In this document: positions 45,965 through 54,788 of the stretch, in pieces
Position numbering within the stretch: position 1 is the first letter of the stretch
Layout: the number at the start of each line of letters is the position of its first letter
From: Paenibacillus sp. J5C2022
Lineage (GTDB): Bacteria; Bacillota; Bacilli; Paenibacillales; Paenibacillaceae
Reading direction: 5' to 3'
NCBI RefSeq assembly: GCF_025567625.1
Contig: NZ_JAOQJC010000008.1
Coordinates: forward strand, 1 to 64,000
DNA length: 64,000 nucleotides
Notes under the pieces: model-generated
What the model was told of the DNA's origin: nothing
The model's database searches: none
The model's input: the letters and a program-made list of their open reading frames with translations, nothing else
Translations under genes and position numbers: made by a program

Positions 45965-47788
45965 TCAGGACACCTGCGAATAGAATGGAACGATGCGTTC
46001 AATGACGCTGCGGACGGACGCCTGGTCTTCGCCCAGCACCTTCTCCAGCCGCCGGAACTGCATATCCAGATCCGACCGGCTAATCTCGCTCGGCTGGCCG
46101 ACGAAGATCCGCTCATGCTGGGTCGCAGTCGTCGCTTCCACTTCCGTAAGCAGCTCCTCGAACAGCTTCTCGCCTTCCCGCATGCCGGTATACTTGATCT
46201 CGATATCGACATCGGGCTCGTAGCCGGACAAGCGAATCAGATCTTGCGCCAGATCCTTGATCCGGACGGGCTTGCCCATGTCCAGGATGAAGATCTCGCC
46301 GCCCTGTGCGAATGCACCGGCCTGTATAACGAGTTGCACCGCCTCCGGGATCGTCATGAAGTAGCGAACCATATCGGGATGCGTGACGGTGACAGGCCCG
46401 CCTGCCGCGATCTGCTGCCGGAAGCGCGGGATGACACTGCCGCGGCTGCCCAGTACGTTCCCGAAGCGGACCGCCACGAATTGGGTGTTGCTCGATTCAT
46501 TAATCGTCTGTATGTACATCTCTGCGATGCGCTTCGTCGCGCCCATGACAGAGGTAGGATTGACGGCCTTGTCGGAGGAGATCATGACGAATCTCTCCGC
46601 CCCGTATTGATTCGCGCAATCGGCTACATTCTTCGTACCGAATACGTTGTTCTTCAGCGCCTCGCTCGGATTGCGCTCCATAAGCGGCACATGCTTGTGA
46701 GCGGCGGCATGGAAGACGACCTGCGGCCGGAAGCGCTGGAATACCTCTGCCATCCGCTCGCGGTCTTGTATGTCTGCGATCACTGTCTCCAGACAGGTAT
46801 CGGGGAATTTCTCTCTCAGCTCCATCTCAATCGTATAGATGCTGTTCTCGCCGTGACCGAGCAGCAGCAGCTTCTCCGGCTGGAATGAAGCGATCTGCCG
46901 GCATAGCTCCGATCCGATCGAGCCTCCCGCCCCTGTGACGAGCACCACCTTATGGCTCACATAGTCCAGCACGCCTTGCATATCGATTCGTACCGGATCG
47001 CGGCCTAACAAGTCTTCCACTTCTACGCTGCGCAGCTTCTCCACCGCCAGCTCGCCCGTAATGAGATCGTTAATGGCGGGGATGATCTTCACCTTGGCGC
47101 TGGTCAGCTTGCAGATGTTAATGACATCCTTCACCTCAGCCCGTCTTGCAGACGGCATGGCGATGACAATATCATGAATATCGTATTTCTTGACAATAGC
47201 ATCAATGCAGCTTCTGTCTCCCATGACAGGATGACCGGCTACCCGCATATTCAGCTTATAAGGGTCATCGTCGACGAAGCCGATCAGCCGGCTGCCCTTG
47301 AAGCGCTCGCTCGTCATTATTTCCTTGGCAATAAGCGCTCCGCAGTCCCCGGCACCTACGACCAGCATATTCGTCGCAACCTCCGACTTCTTGTACCGGT
47401 TGACCCGTATAAGCCGCCATACGAATCTGGACCCGCCCATTAACAGCAGCATAATCTCCATTGTGCGTGTCGCGATGGACAGCGGCACCCTCTCGCCGCA
47501 CAGCAGCCATGTGACGAGATAAGACAAGACGGAGCCGATCAGTATCGCCTTGCACAGCTCCACAATCTCGCCGATGCTGGCATGCTGCCAGCTTCGCTTG
47601 TACATCCGGTAGAAGGCCAGACAGAATCCTGATACAACCGTAGATACAAGCGCGAATATATACATCTTCCACTCGTAGCCAGGAGGGATGTCGCCGTTAA
47701 AGCGGAACATATAGGAGACTCCGATAGCCACCCATATAATCGCGATATCCAGCGCCAGTAAAATCAACATCCTAATCCGATAGCTCAT
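45965..47788 (-). CDS. CapD/EpsC-type UDP-HexNAc 4,6-dehydratase
   Basis: About 607 residues. The N-terminal 140 residues hold four membrane segments. A small nucleotide-binding domain follows (MLVVGAGDCGALIAKEIM), then the dehydratase domain with VLVTGAGGSIGSELCRQI (about 280-300), IADIQDRERM and ISSDKAVNPTSVMGATKR. The last carries the Ser-Met-Lys triad of the WbpM/CapD branch in place of Ser-Tyr-Lys. It should convert UDP-GlcNAc to a 4-keto-6-deoxy sugar, the precursor of QuiNAc, FucNAc or bacillosamine-type residues. GGAGGGAACA lies before the ATG at 47788. It follows the BY-kinase closely. Confidence 0.9.
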   Translation of the reverse strand: MSYRIRMLILLALDIAIIWVAIGVSYMFRFNGDIPPGYEWKMYIFALVSTVVSGFCLAFYRMYKRSWQHASIGEIVELCKAILIGSVLSYLVTWLLCGERVPLSIATRTMEIMLLLMGGSRFVWRLIRVNRYKKSEVATNMLVVGAGDCGALIAKEIMTSERFKGSRLIGFVDDDPYKLNMRVAGHPVMGDRSCIDAIVKKYDIHDIVIAMPSARRAEVKDVINICKLTSAKVKIIPAINDLITGELAVEKLRSVEVEDLLGRDPVRIDMQGVLDYVSHKVVLVTGAGGSIGSELCRQIASFQPEKLLLLGHGENSIYTIEMELREKFPDTCLETVIADIQDRERMAEVFQRFRPQVVFHAAAHKHVPLMERNPSEALKNNVFGTKNVADCANQYGAERFVMISSDKAVNPTSVMGATKRIAEMYIQTINESSNTQFVAVRFGNVLGSRGSVIPRFRQQIAAGGPVTVTHPDMVRYFMTIPEAVQLVIQAGAFAQGGEIFILDMGKPVRIKDLAQDLIRLSGYEPDVDIEIKYTGMREGEKLFEELLTEVEATTATQHERIFVGQPSEISRSDLDMQFRRLEKVLGEDQASVRSVIERIVPFYSQVS

Positions 47789-47835
47789 TCCATTGTTCCC
47801 TCCATATACTCTACGAGCATAACCTCGACACACTG

Positions 47836-48537
47836 TTACTCCTGATTCCCGTAATAATAGTAGTAAGCCTCTTCACTCGACTTGCGCTTGACGTTGTTCA
47901 ATACGACGCCGAGAATTCTGGCATTGACGTTCTCCAGATTCTGTATCGCCTTCTTCGCAATGTCACGCTTCACCTTGCCTTGATCGACGACCATGATGAC
48001 GCCGTCGCACTTCGTCGCGACAATCTGGGCGTCTGTCACCGCCAGCAGCGGAGGCGTATCGATCAGCACGATGTCGTATATCGAGCGCAGCTGCTCCAGC
48101 ATGGCCGTCATTCGCTTGGAGTTCATCATCTCCGAAGGGTTAGGAGGGATATCCCCCGATGTGATGACGTCCAGATTCGGAATCGTCGTCATCTGAATCG
48201 ACTCTTCGATGGTGCATTGCTGCGCAATAGCGGAGGACAGTCCCCAGCGATTGGACAGGGCGAATGTACGATGTGCAGTAGGCTTGCGCAGATCGGCATC
48301 GATCAGGACGACCTTCCTGTCGGATTGGGCATAGGTGACGGCGAGATTCGTGATCGTCGTCGACTTCCCTTCGCCCGGTCCTGCGGAGGTAACCATTATC
48401 GTCTGCAGCTTCTCGTCAATGGATGAGAAGTCGATATTGGTGCGCAGCGAACGATAGGCTTCCGATATGGGCGATCGCGGATTGAGGAGCGTAATAAGCT
48501 GGCGTTTACTTTTCAATCGTGACACGCTCGAATTCAC
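47836..48537 (-). CDS. Bacterial tyrosine kinase (CpsD/CapB/EpsB family)
   Basis: A 233-residue cytoplasmic BY-kinase. Walker A is SAGPGEGKST (about 51-60), Walker A-prime VVLIDADLRKP (about 75-85) and Walker B IVLIDTPP (about 155-162). The C-terminus has a five-tyrosine cluster (225-229), the autophosphorylation site. It works with the Wzz-like membrane protein, whose gene it overlaps by 32 bases, to control chain length and export. The PHP-type phosphatase encoded at 51.6 kb should dephosphorylate it. Confidence 0.94.
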   Translation of the reverse strand: MNSSVSRLKSKRQLITLLNPRSPISEAYRSLRTNIDFSSIDEKLQTIMVTSAGPGEGKSTTITNLAVTYAQSDRKVVLIDADLRKPTAHRTFALSNRWGLSSAIAQQCTIEESIQMTTIPNLDVITSGDIPPNPSEMMNSKRMTAMLEQLRSIYDIVLIDTPPLLAVTDAQIVATKCDGVIMVVDQGKVKRDIAKKAIQNLENVNARILGVVLNNVKRKSSEEAYYYYYGNQE

Positions 48538-49273
48538 CTGCCTTGTACGTTTGATTGGATGCCTGCTTGCTGCTTGCTTTGGCCTCCTCTGTATTCATCT
48601 TCGAAATCATGGCCAGAGTAGGCTGACCGAGATATTCCAGCACATCCGCTTCCGTCTTGATCGTATCATCAAGATATTCAAGCAAGAACACGACACCGAC
48701 GGCCAGCATGAGCGACACGACGAATGCAATGGCAATGTTCAGCGGCACATTAGGCGATACCGCGCCTGGATTCGCATCCGGGTTCGCACTGTTCAATATC
48801 GACACATTCTCCACCTTGAATATTTTCTGAATCTCCTCCCGGAAAATGAGCGATACGGCGTTCACCGTCTCAGCCGCCTTGCGATATTGTATATCTTGAA
48901 CAACAAGTGTCATCACTTGCGTGTTATTGACAGAGCTGACACGGATCTTGGACGCCAACTGCTCTGTTGTCAGTTCCAACTGAGGGTACTGGCTGGCCAC
49001 CTTATCCAGTATGGCAGGCGTCTTGATAATCTCCTTGTATGTCTCGATCATCTTGATATTGGAGTTGATTTGATTAATATCAAGCTGGCCTGTTGCAAGC
49101 TGCGAAGCCGTCTGGTTGACGATAATCTTCGTAGAGGCTTCGTACATTTTGTCCTTGAAGTAGATGCTATAGATGGCCGCAGCAGCCGAGCATAACACAA
49201 CAAATAGTAGAATAAAAACTAATCTCTTACGGATTATAGTCAAATAATGCCGCAATTCTAGTTCATTAGACAC
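48506..49273 (-). CDS. Wzz/YveK-type chain-length and kinase-modulator protein
   Basis: A 255-residue membrane protein. Membrane segments are at about 16-36 and 178-200, with an extracellular coiled-coil-like domain between them (QTASQLATGQLDINQINSNIKMIETYKEI). The cytoplasmic tail after the second segment would contact and activate the BY-kinase. This is the EpsA/TkmA/CapA arrangement of Gram-positive bacteria. Start is GTG with GGAGGAATAATCA. The gap to the SLH gene upstream holds that gene's terminator, so a separate promoter is likely at 49274-49380, but none is clear. Confidence 0.92.
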   Translation of the reverse strand: MSNELELRHYLTIIRKRLVFILLFVVLCSAAAAIYSIYFKDKMYEASTKIIVNQTASQLATGQLDINQINSNIKMIETYKEIIKTPAILDKVASQYPQLELTTEQLASKIRVSSVNNTQVMTLVVQDIQYRKAAETVNAVSLIFREEIQKIFKVENVSILNSANPDANPGAVSPNVPLNIAIAFVVSLMLAVGVVFLLEYLDDTIKTEADVLEYLGQPTLAMISKMNTEEAKASSKQASNQTYKAGEFERVTIEK

Positions 49274-49381
49274 TGATTATTCCTCCAGTTAGCAAGACTA
49301 AACATTAAGTTATAGGCCCGGGGCACTACACCCTTAAACATAGTAACCTAATTTTCTCCAAATATCTACATCACCTAACAA

Positions 49382-49417
49382 AAAATCTTCCTCCCATCTG
49401 CATGAGAGGAAGATTTT
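49382..49417 (-). terminator. Rho-independent terminator after the SLH gene
   Basis: A perfect 12-base stem (49382-49393 with 49406-49417) and a 12-base loop end in a T-run on the minus strand. It lies 35 bases after the SLH stop codon and separates that transcript from the Wzz/kinase genes. Confidence 0.9.
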
Positions 49418-49451
49418 GTCGGAAGTATTATTAGCTTAGGCGTACTAATAA

Positions 49452-51548
49452 TTACTTGTTCAGTGCGCGATGAATGATAACTGCCGCTTGTGCGCGGGTA
49501 GCATTGTCGTTAGGAGCGAACTTGCCGGCACCCTTGCCTTCCACAATGCCGTTAGCCGCTGCGTATGCAACGCCGGCCTTCAGTGTGTCCAGAATCTCAT
49601 CCGCATCGGAGAAGTCTGCCAGAGCAGCGTCTACATCGATAGAATTGTCGGCGCCCAGTGCGCGAGCGATCATAGTAGCCATCTCGGCGCGGGTAATGGT
49701 AGCTTCAGGTGCGAATCTGGTCTCGGAACGACCGTTAATGACGCCCTTCTCGACTGCCGCAGCAACGTAAGACGCGAACCAGTCGTCAGCGGATACGTCG
49801 TTGAAGCCTTCCTTCGCCGTGTTGCTCTCCAGATCAAGGGCGCGAACAAGCATCTTCGCGAACTCGGCGCGAGTAACCTTGTCGTCCGGCGCGAACTTGC
49901 CCTCGGACTTGCCGATGATTGCTCCCTTCGCCGCCATTACTTGAATGGAGCGTCCTGCCCATGCCTCGACGCGCGCGACGTCTTCGAACGATACCTTATT
50001 CTCCACTACGACATAAGAGGAGAAGGTCGGACGGTTCTCGACAATGCGTGCGCCCGTCAGGCGTCCGCCATGGATCTCAAGCGTACCATCCTCAAGTACC
50101 TTCGCAACAGTAAGCAGCTCTTCATCTAAGGAAGCAGTTGTGCCGATTGGCAGATCCAGAATGATGGGGTGGCTGAATTCCGTTGTGTCCTTTCCACCTA
50201 CCGACAGGTTGAAGTCGTAGATGGCAGATGCGGCAGGAAGTCCGCCTACCATACCGTCTTCCGCTTCGGACCAGTTGATGCTCAGATCAAGATCGTCGCT
50301 GAATGTGCCACCGAACGGAATGGTCACGCCGAGGCCGTTCACCGTAACATTGACGCCGCTCACGATTGTACCGGCAGCTGCTTCCAGGATCTCCTTCACA
50401 AGAGATACACTTACGCCGTTCTCGCTCACTTCGCCAAGCTCGACGTTCAGGCTAACCGGCTCAAGCTCGACGCCAGTGGATTCTTTCAGTTGATCCGCAA
50501 CCTTCTTCACGTTCTCCAGAATCTTCACAGTTTCTTTCGCATCCAGCTCGTACACTTTCAGGCCGTCTACGATCTTCGCAGTCAGATTCTTCAACGTTGT
50601 AGCCTTCCCGATCACTTCTTGCGACTTCTTCACCGCATCGGCGATCAGCTCGGCTTTCTCCTCGTCAGTAGCATTCGCCAGCTTGTCTTTCAGTCCTTCA
50701 AGCTCTTTCACAAGCTCTTCTACTACACCAGGAGCAACTCCGCCGCCGCCACCGATTGGCGGAACCTTGCTGTTCTCGTAGATATAAGCGTACGCGCCAT
50801 ACAGCGCCAGCGCTGCATCCTCGAACAAGTCAGCGTCAGATACTGCATCCTTCAAAGCATTCATTGCATCTCTCACATCTTCGGTTGTCACACCATAGTA
50901 CAGGAAGATGTCTTCAATATCATACGATCCGGTAATGGAAGCCAGCGCTTCCTCCATGATGGCATTGAATCCATCCGCATCGCTCAGCAGCTGCTTCAGT
51001 TCCAACAACGACTTGGAGCTGACGACATCCACTACTTCATCTTGCACTTTCAGGAAGTAGGCTACAATATCGTCAACCGTCAAATCATCAACTTCTGCAG
51101 CTGTAGCGATTTTCTGCAGATCGTCATGGTAATTCGTACGCAACTCTTCAAGCTTCGTAAGATCTGCGTCATATGTAATGCCTATTGCGTCGACCAACAG
51201 ATTGCTTAAGCTTACTTTCAGATCTGTTTGCTCAGTACCGGTAAATTCCGATACCAACTTATTGATAATGGGTCCTGCGATTGTCTGGCGATCTGCAATG
51301 CTCAAGCCTTGAATGGCTGTGCGCAGCGCATTCACTTCGTCCAGGCCGCCAGTAGCGATAAGCGCTTCGCGAAGTGTTTTCACCTTATTGATGACATCTG
51401 AACTCGGGAATGCGTCTGCCGCATACACGACTGCGCTTGCGCCAAGCTTCTCCGCCAGACCTTTATTGCTCAGCGGAATACCGGCGAAAGCTGTTACTGC
51501 AAGGCTTGCCGCGATCGTAGATGCCGCGATTTTTCTTCTTAATGTCAC
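49452..51548 (-). CDS. Secreted SLH-domain protein inside the polysaccharide cluster
   Basis: The 698-residue protein has a signal peptide ending near residue 44 (VVYAADAF). A helical region spans about 45-260, followed by a glycine-rich hinge (IGGGGGVAPG, about 265-274). More helix and then a beta-rich domain (about 370-520) follow. Three SLH domains form the C-terminus (about 520-698). Their core motifs are VTRAEF, ITRAEM and the divergent ATRAQA. SLH domains bind pyruvylated secondary wall polymer, so it should coat the cell wall. Start is GTG with AGGTGAGAG. Its position between the tyrosine phosphatase and the Wzz/kinase pair suggests a role with the polymer. The function of its non-SLH part is unknown. 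Confidence 0.88.
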   Translation of the reverse strand: MTLRRKIAASTIAASLAVTAFAGIPLSNKGLAEKLGASAVVYAADAFPSSDVINKVKTLREALIATGGLDEVNALRTAIQGLSIADRQTIAGPIINKLVSEFTGTEQTDLKVSLSNLLVDAIGITYDADLTKLEELRTNYHDDLQKIATAAEVDDLTVDDIVAYFLKVQDEVVDVVSSKSLLELKQLLSDADGFNAIMEEALASITGSYDIEDIFLYYGVTTEDVRDAMNALKDAVSDADLFEDAALALYGAYAYIYENSKVPPIGGGGGVAPGVVEELVKELEGLKDKLANATDEEKAELIADAVKKSQEVIGKATTLKNLTAKIVDGLKVYELDAKETVKILENVKKVADQLKESTGVELEPVSLNVELGEVSENGVSVSLVKEILEAAAGTIVSGVNVTVNGLGVTIPFGGTFSDDLDLSINWSEAEDGMVGGLPAASAIYDFNLSVGGKDTTEFSHPIILDLPIGTTASLDEELLTVAKVLEDGTLEIHGGRLTGARIVENRPTFSSYVVVENKVSFEDVARVEAWAGRSIQVMAAKGAIIGKSEGKFAPDDKVTRAEFAKMLVRALDLESNTAKEGFNDVSADDWFASYVAAAVEKGVINGRSETRFAPEATITRAEMATMIARALGADNSIDVDAALADFSDADEILDTLKAGVAYAAANGIVEGKGAGKFAPNDNATRAQAAVIIHRALNK

Positions 51549-51630
51549 TTTCTCTCACCTCTATTAATATTGTTGTATAATTGCACTCGCCTTGCGGCGA
51601 ATGACTGGAACAACCGGATGGAACGTTCAA

Positions 51631-52407
51631 CTATCCGAACAGTCTGGACCACAACCGCTTCGCCGCCCCCTTGGCGGCATATGCGGGAGGAGCCGCTATC
51701 GCGCCATTCTCCATCACCTGACGGGCATTGTCCTGCAGGTAATCCACCCATTCCCTGCCCATGCGCGCTTCCACCGCCTCGTAAGCTTCCTGCATTCGGA
51801 AGCCCCGGCGCTCCACATGGTGGGCATCCGATGACAACAGATGAATCAGCCCCCGCTTCATCAGCGTCCATGAGGCATGCTCGATCTTCTTGCCGAACCC
51901 GCCCAGCAGCGAATGCGTCGTCACTTGCGCATAAGCGCCGACATCGACCAGCTCAGCCAGGGCTTCCGGAGAGCGGACGATATCCGCATTGCGCTCCGGA
52001 TGGGCGATGATGGGACGTACGCCCATAATATGAAGCTCATGCACAAGCTCCTCCATGCCGGATGGAACGCGGGACGAAGGCATCTCCAGCAGCAGATAGG
52101 CGGAATCCGCAAGCGTCAGCAGCTCGGCTCGATGCCAGGCATCCAGCAGATCGTCGTGCACGCGAATCTCCTGACCGCAAGCAATGGAAACAGGAACGCC
52201 CGCATCGCGCAACCGTTCATTCGTCTCGGCTGTCAGCTTACGGACATCGTCTGCTAGATTCATATATTTGCCATTGGCATGATGGGGTGTTGCAATAATG
52301 GTAGATATCCCTTCCCGATAGGCCGCTTGCGCCATCTGCAAGGTGTCATCGAACGTGGACGCGCCATCATCGATTCCAGGTAGTATATGCGTATGTATAT
52401 CGATCAT
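51631..52407 (-). CDS. PHP-type protein-tyrosine phosphatase (CpsB/CapC/YwqE family)
   Basis: About 258 residues from the ATG at 52407. MIDIHTHILPGIDDGA starts the PHP metal site; ATPHH, CGQEIR, IIAHPERN and LLSSDAHH supply the remaining metal ligands. The family dephosphorylates the tyrosine cluster of the BY-kinase (here encoded at 47.8-48.5 kb) and so tunes polymer output. An upstream ATG at 52485 is open but lies close to the promoter region and adds 26 residues not seen in the family. It heads the polysaccharide region. Confidence 0.92.
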   Translation of the reverse strand: MIDIHTHILPGIDDGASTFDDTLQMAQAAYREGISTIIATPHHANGKYMNLADDVRKLTAETNERLRDAGVPVSIACGQEIRVHDDLLDAWHRAELLTLADSAYLLLEMPSSRVPSGMEELVHELHIMGVRPIIAHPERNADIVRSPEALAELVDVGAYAQVTTHSLLGGFGKKIEHASWTLMKRGLIHLLSSDAHHVERRGFRMQEAYEAVEARMGREWVDYLQDNARQVMENGAIAAPPAYAAKGAAKRLWSRLFG

Positions 52408-52470
52408 ATCAATCACATCCCGGCTTCGTACAAGTTCTACATGTGCGTTCGACTTCATTCTACCACAGGA

Positions 52471-52486
52471 GATGTCGATAGACATC
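52471..52486. promoter_or_regulatory. Operator-like inverted repeat
   Basis: GATGTC and GACATC are perfect inverted arms around GATA. The site lies just downstream of the putative -10 element of the phosphatase gene, so a bound protein could block transcription. No regulator is identified. Confidence 0.35.
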
Positions 52487-52511
52487 CTTTTTTCAGATAT
52501 TCGACAGATTC

Positions 52512-52540
52512 CTTATAAATATATCCACCTTTTACAGCAA
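52512..52540 (-). promoter_or_regulatory. Putative promoter of the phosphatase/SLH genes
   Basis: On the minus strand TTGCTG (52540-52535) and TATAAG (52517-52512) are 17 bases apart. A second inverted repeat (52527-52530 with the arm ending at 52549, ACCTTTTAC and GTAAAGGT) overlaps the -35 element, which suggests regulation. Confidence 0.45.
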
Positions 52541-52549
52541 TGTAAAGGT

Positions 52550-53269
52550 AAAAGTTAGCAAGAAAACGATTACATAAATAATTTGTATAGGCCATTTATG
52601 ACTCTATCGCAAACGCTACTACCGCTTAATATAGGCGGAATTGGAAGAAAAAAAGAGAAAACGTGACTTTCTTCATGATAAACAATTGTTATATAGGACT
52701 TTAGATATATATTTCTAGTATCCCATAACTGTATTATATTGTAATCTTTTTTGGCAGAAGGTTGTCGAAAGTGGCGAGACGGAATAGCAGCTGTCGCGAC
52801 TCCGCCCCCAACGTTAGATATGGAACAATACGCCCGTATAATAATAGAAGCTTCCCGGTTCGCCCGCGGACTGCGGCGCTGTAGCATCCCGACGATCAGC
52901 TTCAGCTCCCGCTCCTCCGGCAGAATCAGACGAGTCCGGAACAGATAGCGGCATATATGAGCTATCCCTCGGACGACATGACTTTAACCAGGGGGGTGTC
53001 AGTATTTCAGCGACCGGCATGTCGCCCATGCAATTCCGCGGTTCACGCGATTAGCTGTGCGCTGCGTTAAAGCAGTAGCAGGCTCCTCTTCACCCTCAAT
53101 TGCTAATCGTGTACAATGAGGATGCTTGCATGGCTATCGGTGACATGAATGGCGTCGATGCCCAAGTTTTGAGAGCTTGGGTATTTTCTTCTGCACAGAG
53201 AGCTATCCTAGCAATAGTATGTATTATGTATGAACAAGATACAGACAAGGTCGAGGTGTACACGTTTCT
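52550..53269. other. Intergenic region between the polysaccharide cluster and the YitT gene
   Basis: About 720 bases. A minus-strand frame through about 52780-52960 reads with a protein-like composition (RLILPEERELKLIVGMLQRR) but has stops on both sides and no recognisable family, so it may be a decayed gene. Near 53113 TACAAT resembles a -10 element, followed by the hairpin at 53161-53190. Confidence 0.4.
53161..53190 (+). terminator. Hairpin with T-run upstream of the YitT-family gene
   Basis: CCCAAG (53161-53166) pairs with CTTGGG (53176-53181), followed by TATTTTCTT. It lies 80 bases before the YitT start on the same strand. It may end a short transcript begun near 53125 or act as an attenuator. 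Confidence 0.5.
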
Positions 53270-54106
53270 ATGAAGAAAAGACTATTGGATATCGTGATGA
53301 TTATGATTGGCGCACTCATCTTCGCATTGTCCATCAATTTGTTCGTCATTCCCAATGAACTCGGCGAAGGCGGCGTCGTCGGCGTCACCATTATATTGTA
53401 TTATGTGTTCCAGTGGTCGCCGGGCCTCATGAACTTCATCATCAATGCGATTCTGCTCACCGTCGGCTATCGCTTCCTTGACCGATCTACAGTTGCTTAT
53501 ACGATTCTGGCCGTTATATTCAACTCGATCTTCCTGCATCTGACAAAAAGCTGGAGCATCGATTCCAATGAGCTCATCGTCAACGCGATATTCGGCGGCA
53601 TCTTCGCCGGTGTCGGTATCGGCCTCATTATCCGCGTAGGCGGCACGACAGCCGGCACGACCATTCTCGCCCGGATCGCGCACAAATATTTGGACTGGAA
53701 CATCAGCTACGCGCTGCTCTTCTTCGATCTGATCGTCGCCTTCTCTTCCTTCTTCATCATCGGGGCGGAGAAGCTCATGATTACGATTCTTATGCTGTAT
53801 GTCGGAACGAAGGTGATGGACTTCCTTATCGAAGGATTGAATACGAAGAAAGCCGTCAACATTATATCGCGGCGTCACGACGATATTGCAAGTCGCGTCA
53901 TCGTGCAGATGGATCGAGGGGTTACCGTATTCTCCGGTCACGGCTATTATACGAAGGAAGCCAAGAACATTCTGTACATCGTCATAAGCAAGCAGGAAGT
54001 ATCCGCACTGAAAAAAATCGTGAAAGAAATCGACAAAGATGCGTTCATCACCATCCACGACGTCCGCGACGTCTTCGGCGAAGGGTTTATCGATATTACG
54101 AAATAA
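53270..54106 (+). CDS. YitT family membrane protein
   Basis: A 278-residue protein with five to six N-terminal membrane segments (LLDIVMIMIGALIFALSINLFVIPNELGEGG is the family opening). A C-terminal soluble DUF2179 domain follows (about 195-278, TVFSGHGYYTKEAKNILYIVISKQE). Length and both domains are normal for the family, which is widespread in Firmicutes and whose role is unsettled. The ribosome site (GAGGTG) is distant. It is a single gene followed by a good terminator. Confidence 0.92.
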   Translation: MKKRLLDIVMIMIGALIFALSINLFVIPNELGEGGVVGVTIILYYVFQWSPGLMNFIINAILLTVGYRFLDRSTVAYTILAVIFNSIFLHLTKSWSIDSNELIVNAIFGGIFAGVGIGLIIRVGGTTAGTTILARIAHKYLDWNISYALLFFDLIVAFSSFFIIGAEKLMITILMLYVGTKVMDFLIEGLNTKKAVNIISRRHDDIASRVIVQMDRGVTVFSGHGYYTKEAKNILYIVISKQEVSALKKIVKEIDKDAFITIHDVRDVFGEGFIDITK

Positions 54107-54149
54107 ACTAGAGTCTTCAGAACTCTCCGGAACCATCGACTGACAGTGT

Positions 54150-54195
54150 AAAGCCTCCGGCACCATCGACACACAATGGTTCCGGAGGCTTTATT
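54150..54195 (+). terminator. Rho-independent terminator after the YitT-family gene
   Basis: A long stem (54150-54160 with 54182-54192) has a further ACCAT/ATGGT pairing inside, and TTTATTT follows. The segment just before it (54125-54136) repeats part of the stem sequence. Confidence 0.88.
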
Positions 54196-54233
54196 TGCTG
54201 CTCACTACACCTAGCACTAGCACATCTGGCTCG

Positions 54234-54299
54234 AACCCTAACTGTAACTGTAACTCTAATTCTAATTCTAATTCTAATTCTAACCCTAACTGTAACTCT
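54234..54299. repeat. Telomere-like hexamer tract
   Basis: Eleven consecutive six-base units of the form AACCCT, AACTGT, AACTCT or AATTCT run without a break. The AATTCT form occurs four times in a row in the middle, and AACCCT appears at both ends of that block. There is no gene over it. The next 120 bases are AT-rich and contain a partly repeated segment starting AAATGGATTTC (near 54300 and 54351). Confidence 0.85.
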
Positions 54300-54484
54300 A
54301 AATGGATTTCATGACTTTAATTTACCAATATCCACCAAACTGGCGCAATCAAATGGATTTCTTGATACTAATTTGACCGTTTGATGAGATAGTGTGCTAT
54401 TGCTTCGAATTAAATGTACTTTTTCCATTACCAACATGCGACAACGACGATTAAACTGAAACAAATACACTAATTCCATTTAAC

Positions 54485-54720
54485 ACTCCAGCCTCAACAC
54501 CGACGTACGCTTCACCAATGTCCACTGCGACGCCACCGACCACTGCACCATCGTCCACTGCGACGCACGCTTTACCAACGCTCACCGCCACCAACGTCAC
54601 TGCGACACCCGCTTCACAGACGCCCGCCTCACCAAGCTCACCGCCACCAACGTTACTGCGACATCCGCTGCGCCCACGCCCACAGCGCCGCCACCGACCA
54701 CTGCACCAACGCTGCGCAAT
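54485..54720. repeat. GC-rich low-complexity block with internal direct repeats
   Basis: A 19-base string occurs at 54532-54550 and 54690-54708. A 17-base string (CTCACCGCCACCAACGT) occurs at 54581 and 54637, extended by a near-identical 16-base tail in both copies. Both strands are open here for about 90-107 codons, but the products are repetitive (Thr/Ala/Pro-rich or Val/Gly/Ala-rich) and have no ribosome site, so I do not call a gene. It lies next to the hexamer tract, and together they fill the gap between the YitT and AlkC genes. Confidence 0.6.
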
Positions 54721-54788
54721 GACCATGACCGACTCATCTCTAAGCGTTGCGTTCTCAACAAAAGTTAAGTTCAATCTTGCAGCGTAGA

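Noticed and set aside
52570..53029. Minus- and plus-strand frames in the gap after the polysaccharide cluster
   Set aside because: One segment looks protein-like, but it has no start signal, is broken by stops and matches nothing I recognise. It is mentioned only as a possible relic.
54234..54299. Real telomere or linear replicon end
   Set aside because: The tract is short, internal and flanked on both sides by ordinary chromosomal genes.
54451..54787. Small genes on either strand of the GC-rich block
   Set aside because: Both products are low-complexity and neither start has a ribosome site. The block is better described as a repeat.
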